The notes below the pieces were generated by a model. It was not told where the DNA came from. It was given only the letters and a program-made list of their open reading frames with translations, and made no database searches. The position numbers and the translations under genes were made by a program. A DNA stretch of 64,000 bases from Pontibacter harenae. Lineage in GTDB: Bacteria > Bacteroidota > Bacteroidia > Cytophagales > Hymenobacteraceae. The stretch is taken from assembly GCF_020907245.1 (NCBI RefSeq), contig NZ_JAJJWH010000012.1:63450-127449 (forward strand), written 5' to 3'. This document shows positions 35,533 through 43,923 of the stretch, piece by piece; the stretch's first letter is position 1; every line of letters starts with the position of its first letter.

Positions 35533-36384
35533 ATGAGGAACATCTTTATTTACCTACTTTTTATACTTACACTTTTCGCTGGGATTTCCTGTAACCAAGA
35601 TAAGAATAGGGCAAGAGAAGAGTTTCGAGAACGGCAGGCGGCAACAAGGCGGGAGTCTACTGTTCCCGAAGTAGCCCAAGAAACATCTGAAATTGAAACT
35701 GCTCCTGCTACTCCCTCAGAAGCAGAGGAAGAACGCCCTACCACCACCGCGAGTGATAAAGTAATTGGTGTAAAAGATGGAGACACGATGGAACTACTGC
35801 AGAATGGCCAATCTGTTACAGTTAGGTTATACGGTGTGGACGCACCCGAAAAAAATCAGGATTATGGGCAGAGAGCCAAACAATTCGCCTCTGACTTAGT
35901 GTTCGGCAAGGAGGTGCAGCTAATTGTCCATAACAAAGACCGCTACGGCCGCACCGTAGGCACTATTAAGCTTTTAGATGGGCGCAGCTTAAATGAAGAA
36001 CTGGTAAAGAACGGCTTTGCCTGGCACTATAAAGCTTACTCAAAAGATAAAAACCTCGAGAACCTCGAAGCTGATGCCAGACGCTTTAAGCGAGGCTTGT
36101 GGCAGGACCCAAACCCTACCCCACCCTGGGATTTCAGGAAAGGAAAACGCGACGGCACGACCACAAACGAAGCACCAGCTGCCACCGCTGAGGCCACTGT
36201 TTTACCGAGAAACGCTAAAAAGACACAGGTATATATTTGCAACAGTTCTGGCTCCACTGTATACCACACCACAAAAGATTGCTTTGTGTTGAACCGCTGC
36301 AAAGCAGAAGTGTTAGCCTTAACTGAAGCAGCTGCTATACAAGAGCACGGCAGAAGAATGGATAAGGCCTGTACTCCAAAATAA
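35533..36384 (+). CDS. Thermonuclease (SNase-like) lipoprotein with C-terminal Cys-rich domain
   Basis: I start at ATG 35533 (MRNIFIYLLFILTLFAGISC, 283 residues), which gives a lipobox; the longer frame begins with TTG. After a Glu/Thr-rich linker, the SNase domain covers about residues 75-200: VKDGDTMELL, VRLYGVDAPEKNQ with catalytic Arg and Glu, DRYGRTVGTI with the second catalytic Arg, and LNEELVKNGFAWHYK. This type cleaves DNA and RNA outside the membrane. The last 55 residues form another domain: VYICNSSGSTVYHTTKDC, VLNRCK, EHGRRMDKAC. The small lipoprotein gene 43 bases downstream carries the same domain. Confidence 0.9.
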   Translation: MRNIFIYLLFILTLFAGISCNQDKNRAREEFRERQAATRRESTVPEVAQETSEIETAPATPSEAEEERPTTTASDKVIGVKDGDTMELLQNGQSVTVRLYGVDAPEKNQDYGQRAKQFASDLVFGKEVQLIVHNKDRYGRTVGTIKLLDGRSLNEELVKNGFAWHYKAYSKDKNLENLEADARRFKRGLWQDPNPTPPWDFRKGKRDGTTTNEAPAATAEATVLPRNAKKTQVYICNSSGSTVYHTTKDCFVLNRCKAEVLALTEAAAIQEHGRRMDKACTPK

Positions 36385-36426
36385 AATTACTTTATTAACT
36401 TTAGGGAAGAATTAGCCAAAGTATAG

Positions 36427-36831
36427 ATGAAGAACTCACTAACCCTGCTAAAGGGACTTAAGCTTAGTACGCTTGTGCTGTTTATGGGCCTCACGGCAGC
36501 ATGCCAGGAAACAGAAAACAACACAGCAAACGCAACAGAAGAGGTAGCAGCTACAGAGGAGGTTGCCGCAGCAGATACTGTAGCACGAAGGCCACCGCCA
36601 GAGTGGCATAACATCCCCCCGCACATGGTTGGCACACGCGTATATGTATGCGATGATGCAAGCTCCGATATCTTTCACGTAAAGTATGACTGTTCTGTAC
36701 TTCAGAACTGTAAATCAACTAAAAGAAATACAACTATAGTTAGAGCTGTTGAAGACCATGGGCGCTACAACTGTGAAACCTGTAGCGCAGAATTTGCCAG
36801 CATTTTTGATGATGAATCGGTAAGACATTAA
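36427..36831 (+). CDS. Small lipoprotein with the same Cys-rich domain as the upstream nuclease
   Basis: The 134-residue product has a signal peptide with lipobox GLTAAC, an Ala/Glu-rich linker, and a C-terminal domain (about residues 75-130) with VYVCDDASSDIFHVKYDC, VLQNCK and DHGRYNCETC. The spacing of VY-x-C, aromatic-His, DC-x-VL-x2-CK and HGR-x4-C matches the C-terminal domain of the SNase lipoprotein just upstream. The four Cys could bind a metal or form disulphides. Function unknown; the two genes are close enough to be an operon. Confidence 0.8.
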   Translation: MKNSLTLLKGLKLSTLVLFMGLTAACQETENNTANATEEVAATEEVAAADTVARRPPPEWHNIPPHMVGTRVYVCDDASSDIFHVKYDCSVLQNCKSTKRNTTIVRAVEDHGRYNCETCSAEFASIFDDESVRH

Positions 36832-36879
36832 TAATCAAAAAGTCCCTGCCACCTAAAATGGCAGGGACTTTTTGATTAT
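36831..36879. terminator. 21-bp perfect hairpin overlapping both stop codons
   Basis: Arms 36831-36851 and 36859-36879 pair perfectly over 21 bp with a 7-base loop. The left arm begins at the last base of the small lipoprotein's stop codon and the right arm contains the stop of the convergent universal stress protein gene, so the intergenic DNA is nearly all hairpin. Confidence 0.85.
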
Positions 36880-37733
36880 GGCCTTTTGCCATGCAAAACT
36901 AATAGCGGCACTTCTGCCTCGTGGGTCATGCGTTCTGCAAGGCTCTGCGAAAAAAGCTCTGCAAAAAAGCCCTTGTCTTTGCGCAACATAGCCAGCATAC
37001 TGCCATTGGCCTCACGATAATAGCGTCGCAAACCATCTGCGCGATGAGCGCTTACCACCTCCTGGAAACGCATAGGCACGCCTGAAAAATGTTGCTGTAA
37101 CTCGTTCCAAAATTGTTCTGCTTTCGCGCTACCTTCCTGCGTCTGCTCTTTCACCACATGCACTACATTAACTGGTGCCCCAAACAAACGCCCCAGTTCT
37201 ACCACCTCATCTAATGCCGTTCTGTCTTCAGGCATATAGTCTGATGCATAAACAATATTTTTAATCTGTGGAGTTGGCGCAGAGGCTGGCACGGATAAAA
37301 CAGGACATTTTACTTCCTCAATCACCGCCTCGGTGTTGCTACCAACCAAAATTTCTTCCAAAGTACTGTTTACACCTGTAGTGCCCATCACTATCAAATC
37401 AAATCCTTCCAGATTGGTCAGGTCCTTGACAATATCTGTTAAAAGTGCCTCTTTCACTATGTAGTCGCAAGTAAAGCCTCCTGCCTGCTGATTTGCACCG
37501 TGCTGCGCTTCTATGAATTGGCATAGTTTAACCAGTCGTTCTTTGGAATCCTGCAGCTGCTCATTTAGCAACTCTCCTGCCACCAACGCCATCTCAGAGG
37601 TATCCACTATCGGCAGATGTATTACATGCAGAAGCGTGAGGTGGGCACCAGCCTGTTTGGCAATCAACACAGCATACTCCAGAGCTTTGTTAGCTGTATC
37701 GGAAAAGTCGGTAGGGCAAAGAATCTTTTTCAT
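36876..37733 (-). CDS. Tandem-domain universal stress protein
   Basis: The 285 residues form two UspA domains (about 1-145 and 150-285). The first begins MKKILCPTDFSDTANKALEY and has the ATP-binding pattern VMGTTGVNSTLEEILVGSN (G-x2-G-x9-G-S). The second domain starts NIVYASDYMPEDRTALDEVV but lacks a clear glycine motif near its end (MLRKDKGFFAELFSQSLAER), so only the first domain may bind ATP. Cytoplasmic proteins of this type respond to starvation or stress. No regulatory site is evident. Confidence 0.92.
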   Translation of the reverse strand: MKKILCPTDFSDTANKALEYAVLIAKQAGAHLTLLHVIHLPIVDTSEMALVAGELLNEQLQDSKERLVKLCQFIEAQHGANQQAGGFTCDYIVKEALLTDIVKDLTNLEGFDLIVMGTTGVNSTLEEILVGSNTEAVIEEVKCPVLSVPASAPTPQIKNIVYASDYMPEDRTALDEVVELGRLFGAPVNVVHVVKEQTQEGSAKAEQFWNELQQHFSGVPMRFQEVVSAHRADGLRRYYREANGSMLAMLRKDKGFFAELFSQSLAERMTHEAEVPLLVLHGKRP

Positions 37734-37841
37734 GTTTGGTAGCGTTCGTGCTTATATTTCAATGCTGCTATGTATACGTGAGCCTGCAACAGAAAGGGGA
37801 ACAAAGTTTGCAGAAACTGATAACAATCATCCAGCAAAGAG

Positions 37842-37876
37842 AAGGGCAAAACATCTATATGAGATGTTTTGCCCTT
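37842..37876 (-). terminator. Terminator downstream of the DUF6687-like gene
   Basis: AAGGGCAAAACATCT (37842-37856) and AGATGTTTTGCCCTT (37862-37876) pair perfectly over 15 bp with a 5-base loop. On the minus strand it follows the stop at 37958 by about 80 bases. Confidence 0.75.
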
Positions 37877-37957
37877 AACTAGAAAGCTTCAATACAATTG
37901 TGCTTTCTAATACTCGACTACCTTTAATCTGCAGCAATAGTTAATATTTTTTGCCAA

Positions 37958-39022
37958 CTAGTAGGTTTTAGAATTCAGTTCCTTTACTTCTTTCCAGCTC
38001 CAGTTATACTTTGGAAAAATGCTGGCATAGGCACTTCTATAATGTTCTACCACCACCTGCTTTAGTTCAGCCACTGGTATTGTAGAAGTATAAATGGTGC
38101 GGGCTGTCGGGTTGTCGTAAGCTTCCAGGCGAGTCAGGGTGTTACCATTAAGCCGTAGCAACGGACCTGTATCCGTAATGCTATCATGGGTCCAGGTATG
38201 GCCACTTTGTTCAAGTTTATTTAGCTTTTCAGCAAGAGGAGCCATGTTTAAACGAGGTAATGTTGGTCGTGTGGCTATATCTACCCATGTTGTATACTTA
38301 TACTCTAGTTCGTATCGGTTTTGGTCATAGCAGGCCAGCACCATGTCAAACCCTTGTGTGCGGCTGAAAAGGGCATAATAATGCACTGGGTGCGGGGTTT
38401 CTATAATTACCAGCCCAATTTCTGGAAAGCGTGAAATTTTCGTATCTGGTTTGTAAAGCTCTCTATAGCCTAATAGCACCTCTCCTACCTCCTCTTCCCA
38501 AACGCCTTTATCCCAATCGGGGTCTTGCAGCACGCGCCCAAAATCTTTCAGAAAATAAGCAAACTTTTTAGGGCACAGCGTTACTTCGGGTTCTGGCAGT
38601 TCCTCGGCTCCGAAAGGCGGATAGAAGAGCTCTCTTTCACGGGCATTTATCCAGCACACCAGTTTCAGTGCCTCACCTGCCAACGGATGATTCAGGTCTA
38701 ATTCTCTAAAGTCACCGATGAGTGCCACTTGGCGCAACAGCTCTTCATTTTCCAATGCTTCATCTGGGTTAAGCAGACTCCACACGCCAACCAGTCCGTC
38801 TATATCAAAATGGTTGGCGGTAACAAAAGGTAAATCCAATTCAGGAATCTGAGTACGCAAGGCATTTAGTACAATAGCTGCACTGGTATCGTCTTTAATA
38901 GATGCAGGTGTTAGCGCACCGCGCCAATGCGAAAGCATAAAGCCGTTTGGGTGAGTGCTATCAACAACTATTGCCTGTTTATCCTTTAGTTCAGAGAAAG
39001 GTACAAATTCTCGTTTCTTCAT
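37958..39022 (-). CDS. DUF6687-like conserved protein of unknown function
   Basis: The 354-residue cytoplasmic-looking protein has no signal or membrane segment. The N-terminus FVPFSELKDKQAIVVDSTHP is followed by TLSHW-like MLSHWRGALTPASIKDDTSA and VTANHFDIDGLVGVWSLL. The HFDIDG motif, with acidic residues next to a His, hints at a metal site, reminiscent of phosphoesterase loops, but I cannot name an activity. The DUF6687 label is from memory and tentative. It stands alone between a stress protein gene and a large intergenic region. Confidence 0.65.
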   Translation of the reverse strand: MKKREFVPFSELKDKQAIVVDSTHPNGFMLSHWRGALTPASIKDDTSAAIVLNALRTQIPELDLPFVTANHFDIDGLVGVWSLLNPDEALENEELLRQVALIGDFRELDLNHPLAGEALKLVCWINARERELFYPPFGAEELPEPEVTLCPKKFAYFLKDFGRVLQDPDWDKGVWEEEVGEVLLGYRELYKPDTKISRFPEIGLVIIETPHPVHYYALFSRTQGFDMVLACYDQNRYELEYKYTTWVDIATRPTLPRLNMAPLAEKLNKLEQSGHTWTHDSITDTGPLLRLNGNTLTRLEAYDNPTARTIYTSTIPVAELKQVVVEHYRSAYASIFPKYNWSWKEVKELNSKTY

Positions 39023-39478
39023 GGGCTAAAGGTAGTCAAAACTCGCCTTTTTATTAAGTGTATGCGGCAATACAATGAGTTCTAAAAGTAAGTTATTCCT
39101 TTCCCAACACCTCCTTCAGGATTTATAGAGCTAGGAAAAGTTTTCTACTTGCAAGCACTAATAGCAGAGACAGCAAAACTTTGCCACACTATTAATTTAA
39201 CACAAAACCAAGTATTAGTATAAGCCAATAAATGAACTAAAAACAAATTATAAGTTCAGGGACGATTAAGCTAAAAAAACAAGTATAAACTGTTCTACTA
39301 TTAGGATTAATTCTCCTACTTTTGATATGCTTTTAGATAAAAATAGAAGCAAAAACAGTACAAATCACAAATGTTTCAACATCGAAAAAATATAATTTCA
39401 AGCATGGGCTTCCTTCTTTTTTTACCCGCTACCATATGTGGTAAAACATATGTGGTTTTAGTTCCTTAACTGCCCCAT
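39023..39478. promoter_or_regulatory. Regulatory region upstream of the hybrid kinase
   Basis: This 456-base AT-rich region has no ORF. TACTTTTG at 39317-39324 matches TAnnTTTG and could be the kinase promoter, giving a leader of about 150 bases; a good -33 box is not seen. A direct repeat CATATGTGGT lies at 39433-39442 and 39447-39456, with a 14-base period, just before the start codon, and may be a binding site. Confidence 0.4.
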
Positions 39479-42400
39479 ATGCAAAAGTTTGTTTTAACAT
39501 TTGCCTTGTGCATTTTATATGCTGTTTATGCATTTGCTCAACAGTCTGAATTGAAGTTTACAAGGTTAACCAATTTAGATGGTCTGTCTCAGAGCACTGT
39601 TCCTTGTATAATCAAAGATAGGTATGGCTACATGTGGTTTGGCACCCACGATGGCTTAAACAGATATGATGGTTATAAGTTTAAAGTCTTCCGTCATAGA
39701 GCTTCTGACTCTACTAGCCTTAGTGCAAACAATATAAAAGCACTTTATGAAGATAAGCAAGGTCGAATTTGGATAGGCACCCTAGATGGAGGCTTAAACA
39801 TGTACGATCATAGCAAAGAGACTTTTATACAGGTTAAAGCTGATGCTAATAATCCAGAGGGGTTAAGCAACAATGGCATAACGGCTATTAACGGAGACAG
39901 TGAGGGGAACATTTGGGTTGGCACTTACTGGGGCCTTAACAGGCTTAACCCCTCAACTATGAAGTTTGAGCGCTTTTTGTCTATTCCGGATGATATCTCT
40001 AGCCTAAGCCACAGTACCGTTCATGCTATTAAAACTGACAGCAAAGGCAACTTATGGGTAGGTACCGAAGGTGGACTGAATCTTTTCGTACCTAAAACAA
40101 AAACCTTCAAAAGCTACGTTCATGACAAAAACAAGCCTACAAGCATTAGTGGCAATCATATCAGAGCTATACAGGAAGATGTCAGTGGCAATCTTTGGAT
40201 AGGAACAAACGACGGGCTGAATCTATTCGACTACCAGAAAGGTACTTTTACACACTACGGCACAGATCCAGGAAACCCAACCTCTATTAGCAGCAACGAA
40301 GTAAGTTCTATTGCCGATGGCGGCAACGGTCGGTTATGGGTTGGAACAGCACAAGGCCTTAACCTACTGGATGTACAAAAGAAGAAATTCAAAAACTTTA
40401 AACACATACCCGAAGACGAAGGGAGCTTGGGCAATGGTTCTGTTACCGCTCTTTTGTTTGATAATACAGGCATTTTGTGGATTGGAACCTACTCTGGCGG
40501 CGTAAACAAATACGACCAGAATTTAACCAAATTTAAATTATTTAGACACAACAGCTCTAACTACGAAACCCTAAGCATGAATGTGGTTACTTCTTTTGCA
40601 GAAAGCAGTGATGGCAATATATGGTTAGGAACAGACGGCGGCAGCTTAAACCTTTTTAACAGAACTACTCAGAAGTTTACCAGGTTTTTTCCAAATCCTG
40701 AGGATAAAAACAGCATTGCCAGTTGGTCTGTACTGGCTTTGTTAAACAGCAAAAAAGATAATACCCTCTGGATTGGTACCTACGGCTCAGGTGTAGAGCA
40801 CTATGACCCAAAGACAAACATTTTTAAACATTATACCCAAGGCGATGCGCCTACACAGCTAAATAATAGTGCGGTGTATGCCCTTATGGAAGATAGAAGG
40901 GGGAATGTGTGGATGGGCACAAACGGCGGCGGTGTAAATATTCTGGATGTAAAAACGCAACTTATTTCTAAGCTTCGCCATGATACGAACAACCCTAACA
41001 GCCTTAGCAACGATTATGTAAGGGCTTTTTATGAAGACAAGCAGGGCAATGTGTGGGTTGGCACTGTGGGAGGGATAGCCATTTACAACCCATCCACGCA
41101 AAATTTCACACGTTTAGATAAAGACAACAGCAAGCTGAGCAGCAACTTTGTGCTCTTCATTTTTGAAGACAGTAAATCAAACATCTGGGTAGGCACTTTG
41201 GGAGGTGGGCTTAACCGTTACATGCCCAAAAGCAAAAGTTTTAGTCAGCACGGTGATGGACTTGGGCTAAACAACACCACCATTAACTACATTACCGAAG
41301 ATGAGCAGGGCTACCTGTGGTTGAGTTCCAACAACGGCGTTACCAGATTAAACCCACAAACAAAAGAAGTAAAAAAGTATAACCTCTTTAACGGACTTCA
41401 GAGTTTTGAATTTATAACAGGCGCTGGCTTACGAGCTAAAGATGGTGAGATTTTTTTGGGTGGTATAAACGGCTTCAACATTATAGACACAAAAGCACTT
41501 GTAGAAAACAACAATTTGCCACTTGTTGCTATTACAGGTTTTATGTTGGCCAATAAACCAGTACAGATAGGTGCTGAAGACTCACCGCTTCAACAGGCAA
41601 TTGGGCAAACTAAAGAGATAACTTTAAACTACGACCAATCTGTTATCACCTTCGAATATACAGCTTTCAGCTACACAGTACCTGAGCAAAACCAGTATGC
41701 TTATATGCTGGATGGCTTTGATACCCAATGGAACTACGTAGGCAACAAACAAAGCGCAACCTACACCAACTTAGACCCAGGTGAATATACCTTCCGCGTT
41801 AAGGCATCAAACAACGATGGTGTGTGGAACGAACAGGAGGCCACTATAAAACTTATTATCACTCCTCCTTACTGGATGACCTGGTGGTTCAGAGGAATTA
41901 TACTGGCTGTGGTGGTTGGCAGCTTTGTCGCATTTTACCTTTACAGAATAAGGGCGATAAAGAAACAAAAGCTTTTGCTTGAGCAACAGGTACAGGAGCG
42001 CACAAGTGAGGTAGTGTCGCAAAAAGAAGAAATACAGCATAAGGCCGCACGTTTAACCCAACTGAACCTGGAACTGCTGGCACAGAAAGCACAAGAACAC
42101 GAGGCAAGAAAAGAGGCTGAAAACGCACGTAAAGAAGCAGAAAAGGCAAATCAGGCAAAAAGTGTGTTCCTGGCTACCATGAGCCACGAGATCAGAACCC
42201 CATTAAACGGTGTAATCGGCATGACCTCGCTTCTTGCCGAGACGAAGCTAGATCCTGAGCAGCGTAAGTTTACCCAGATCATCACAGCATCTGGTAAAAA
42301 CCTGCTTTCTGTTATCAATGACATTCTGGACTTTTCTAAAATAGAGTCAGGCAAGATGGAGTTGGACCAGCATACCTTTAACCTCAGAGAAAGCATTGAA

Positions 42401-43729
42401 GAAGTACTGGATATGTTTGCGGGTAAGGCCGCGGAGCAGAATCTGGACCTGATGTATCAGTTAGAACACAACATACCACTACAGGTAATAGGTGATAGCA
42501 CACGCTTAAAGCAAATACTCATCAACTTGGTTGGTAACGCTCTAAAGTTTACCTCAAGTGGAGAAATATTTGTGGGCGTAAAAATGCTGCGGTCGCTTGA
42601 AAACAACCAGCTCGAACTCGGTTTTGAAGTAAGAGACACAGGTATTGGTATTCCGTCTGAAAAAGCACAGCATCTTTTTACAGCATTCTCACAGGTCGAT
42701 TCCTCCACAACCAGAAAATATGGCGGCACGGGCTTAGGATTGGCTATATGTAAGCGACTAGTAACCATGATGGGTGGGCAGATAAAGGTAGAAAGTGTAC
42801 CAGGTGAAGGCACATCGTTTCTTTTCACCATTGTTACGCAGGCAAGTTCTGAGCCCTACAAAACGTATGTGCACAGCAACATCAGTTATTTAGAAGGTAA
42901 AAGAGTTTTAGTTGTAGATGACAACGAAACAAACCGAAGCATACTTGAAGGGCAATTATTGCAGTGGAAATACAGGCCTCAGTTGGTAGCATCTGGAGAG
43001 GAGGCACTGCAACTGTTACAAGACCAGCCATTCGATCTTGTGGTTTCTGATATGCAAATGCCAGAAATGGATGGCGTAGAGTTGGCAAAACGTATAAAAG
43101 AACATCATCCTGAACTGCCAGTTGTTTTGCTTAGTTCTATGGGTAATGAGCTTAAGCCCGAGCAAAGAGCATTGTTCTATGTTGTGCTAACAAAACCCGT
43201 GAAACAACTGGAACTTTACAAATATGTAACTGATGCCCTAAAGCAGGCGCGGAAAACAGACGTAACGGAGCAGCCTGAATTGCAACCTGTGGAGCCTCAA
43301 AACAAAAAACTATCAACCACTTTTGCAGCTGCTTACCCACTACAGATTTTGGTGGCTGAAGACTACCCGATTAACCAACTGTTTGCCGAAATGGTACTCG
43401 AAAAATTAGGGTATCAGTTCGAACTCGCTGAAAACGGCTTGCAGGTACTGGAAGCTCTGAACAGGAAAACATATGACGTTATTCTGATGGACGTCCAGAT
43501 GCCAGAGATGGATGGTTTGGAGGCAACGCGGCTTATCAGAGCGAAAGCAGGACGACAGCCTTACATAGTAGCTACCACTGCAAACGTGATTCAGGAAGAT
43601 GTGCAGGCGTGCATCAATGCTGGCATGGACAACTACATAAGCAAACCCATAGACCTGGATGAGCTTATGAAAATTTTAGAGAGAGCAGCAGAGCTTGTTT
43701 CTAAACCAACACCAGAAGTGACTGTTTAG
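39479..43729 (+). CDS. Hybrid two-component sensor kinase: propeller, Y_Y_Y, kinase, two receivers
   Basis: The 1416-residue protein starts with a signal peptide (ending YAFAQ). About fourteen Reg_prop blades cover residues 25-680 (repeated GNIWVGTYWGLNRL-type units), then a Y_Y_Y domain (about 690-795, ending NNDGVWNEQEATI), a membrane helix at about 803-822 and a coiled coil. The kinase core has the acceptor His in FLATMSHEIRTPLNGVIG, N box ILINLVGNALKFTSS, DTGIGIP and GGTGLGLAICKRLV. Two receivers follow, with acceptor Asp in LVVSDMQMPEMDG and VILMDVQMPEMDG. No DNA-binding domain is fused, unlike classical Bacteroides hybrid systems, so the output must pass to another protein. Confidence 0.95.
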   Translation: MQKFVLTFALCILYAVYAFAQQSELKFTRLTNLDGLSQSTVPCIIKDRYGYMWFGTHDGLNRYDGYKFKVFRHRASDSTSLSANNIKALYEDKQGRIWIGTLDGGLNMYDHSKETFIQVKADANNPEGLSNNGITAINGDSEGNIWVGTYWGLNRLNPSTMKFERFLSIPDDISSLSHSTVHAIKTDSKGNLWVGTEGGLNLFVPKTKTFKSYVHDKNKPTSISGNHIRAIQEDVSGNLWIGTNDGLNLFDYQKGTFTHYGTDPGNPTSISSNEVSSIADGGNGRLWVGTAQGLNLLDVQKKKFKNFKHIPEDEGSLGNGSVTALLFDNTGILWIGTYSGGVNKYDQNLTKFKLFRHNSSNYETLSMNVVTSFAESSDGNIWLGTDGGSLNLFNRTTQKFTRFFPNPEDKNSIASWSVLALLNSKKDNTLWIGTYGSGVEHYDPKTNIFKHYTQGDAPTQLNNSAVYALMEDRRGNVWMGTNGGGVNILDVKTQLISKLRHDTNNPNSLSNDYVRAFYEDKQGNVWVGTVGGIAIYNPSTQNFTRLDKDNSKLSSNFVLFIFEDSKSNIWVGTLGGGLNRYMPKSKSFSQHGDGLGLNNTTINYITEDEQGYLWLSSNNGVTRLNPQTKEVKKYNLFNGLQSFEFITGAGLRAKDGEIFLGGINGFNIIDTKALVENNNLPLVAITGFMLANKPVQIGAEDSPLQQAIGQTKEITLNYDQSVITFEYTAFSYTVPEQNQYAYMLDGFDTQWNYVGNKQSATYTNLDPGEYTFRVKASNNDGVWNEQEATIKLIITPPYWMTWWFRGIILAVVVGSFVAFYLYRIRAIKKQKLLLEQQVQERTSEVVSQKEEIQHKAARLTQLNLELLAQKAQEHEARKEAENARKEAEKANQAKSVFLATMSHEIRTPLNGVIGMTSLLAETKLDPEQRKFTQIITASGKNLLSVINDILDFSKIESGKMELDQHTFNLRESIEEVLDMFAGKAAEQNLDLMYQLEHNIPLQVIGDSTRLKQILINLVGNALKFTSSGEIFVGVKMLRSLENNQLELGFEVRDTGIGIPSEKAQHLFTAFSQVDSSTTRKYGGTGLGLAICKRLVTMMGGQIKVESVPGEGTSFLFTIVTQASSEPYKTYVHSNISYLEGKRVLVVDDNETNRSILEGQLLQWKYRPQLVASGEEALQLLQDQPFDLVVSDMQMPEMDGVELAKRIKEHHPELPVVLLSSMGNELKPEQRALFYVVLTKPVKQLELYKYVTDALKQARKTDVTEQPELQPVEPQNKKLSTTFAAAYPLQILVAEDYPINQLFAEMVLEKLGYQFELAENGLQVLEALNRKTYDVILMDVQMPEMDGLEATRLIRAKAGRQPYIVATTANVIQEDVQACINAGMDNYISKPIDLDELMKILERAAELVSKPTPEVTV

Positions 43730-43794
43730 CCCTGCCGCTGTGGCACTACAACCACAGTTAACAGGTATATTTTATGGTAAAGACACAAATTACT

Positions 43795-43832
43795 GGAGTT
43801 TCGATAGCAGGTGAGTTTGCTACCGAAACTCC
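43795..43832 (+). terminator. Hairpin terminator after the hybrid kinase
   Basis: Arms 43795-43809 and 43818-43832 pair over 15 bp with one mismatch. It lies 65 bases after the kinase stop and before the nicotinate phosphoribosyltransferase gene. Confidence 0.65.
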
Positions 43833-43923
43833 ATATTGTGCTGCTGCACCATAGCTGCCTACATACATTTATTCTATCTTTAGGCTCCAAATACGTAATG
43901 CTTATTCACAGCAAGCCTAACCT

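Noticed and set aside
24589..36831. A possible defence island around sbcDC and the nuclease lipoprotein
   Set aside because: SbcCD is general DNA repair, the SNase protein is an exported lipoprotein, and the genes between are unrelated; nothing links them as a defence system.
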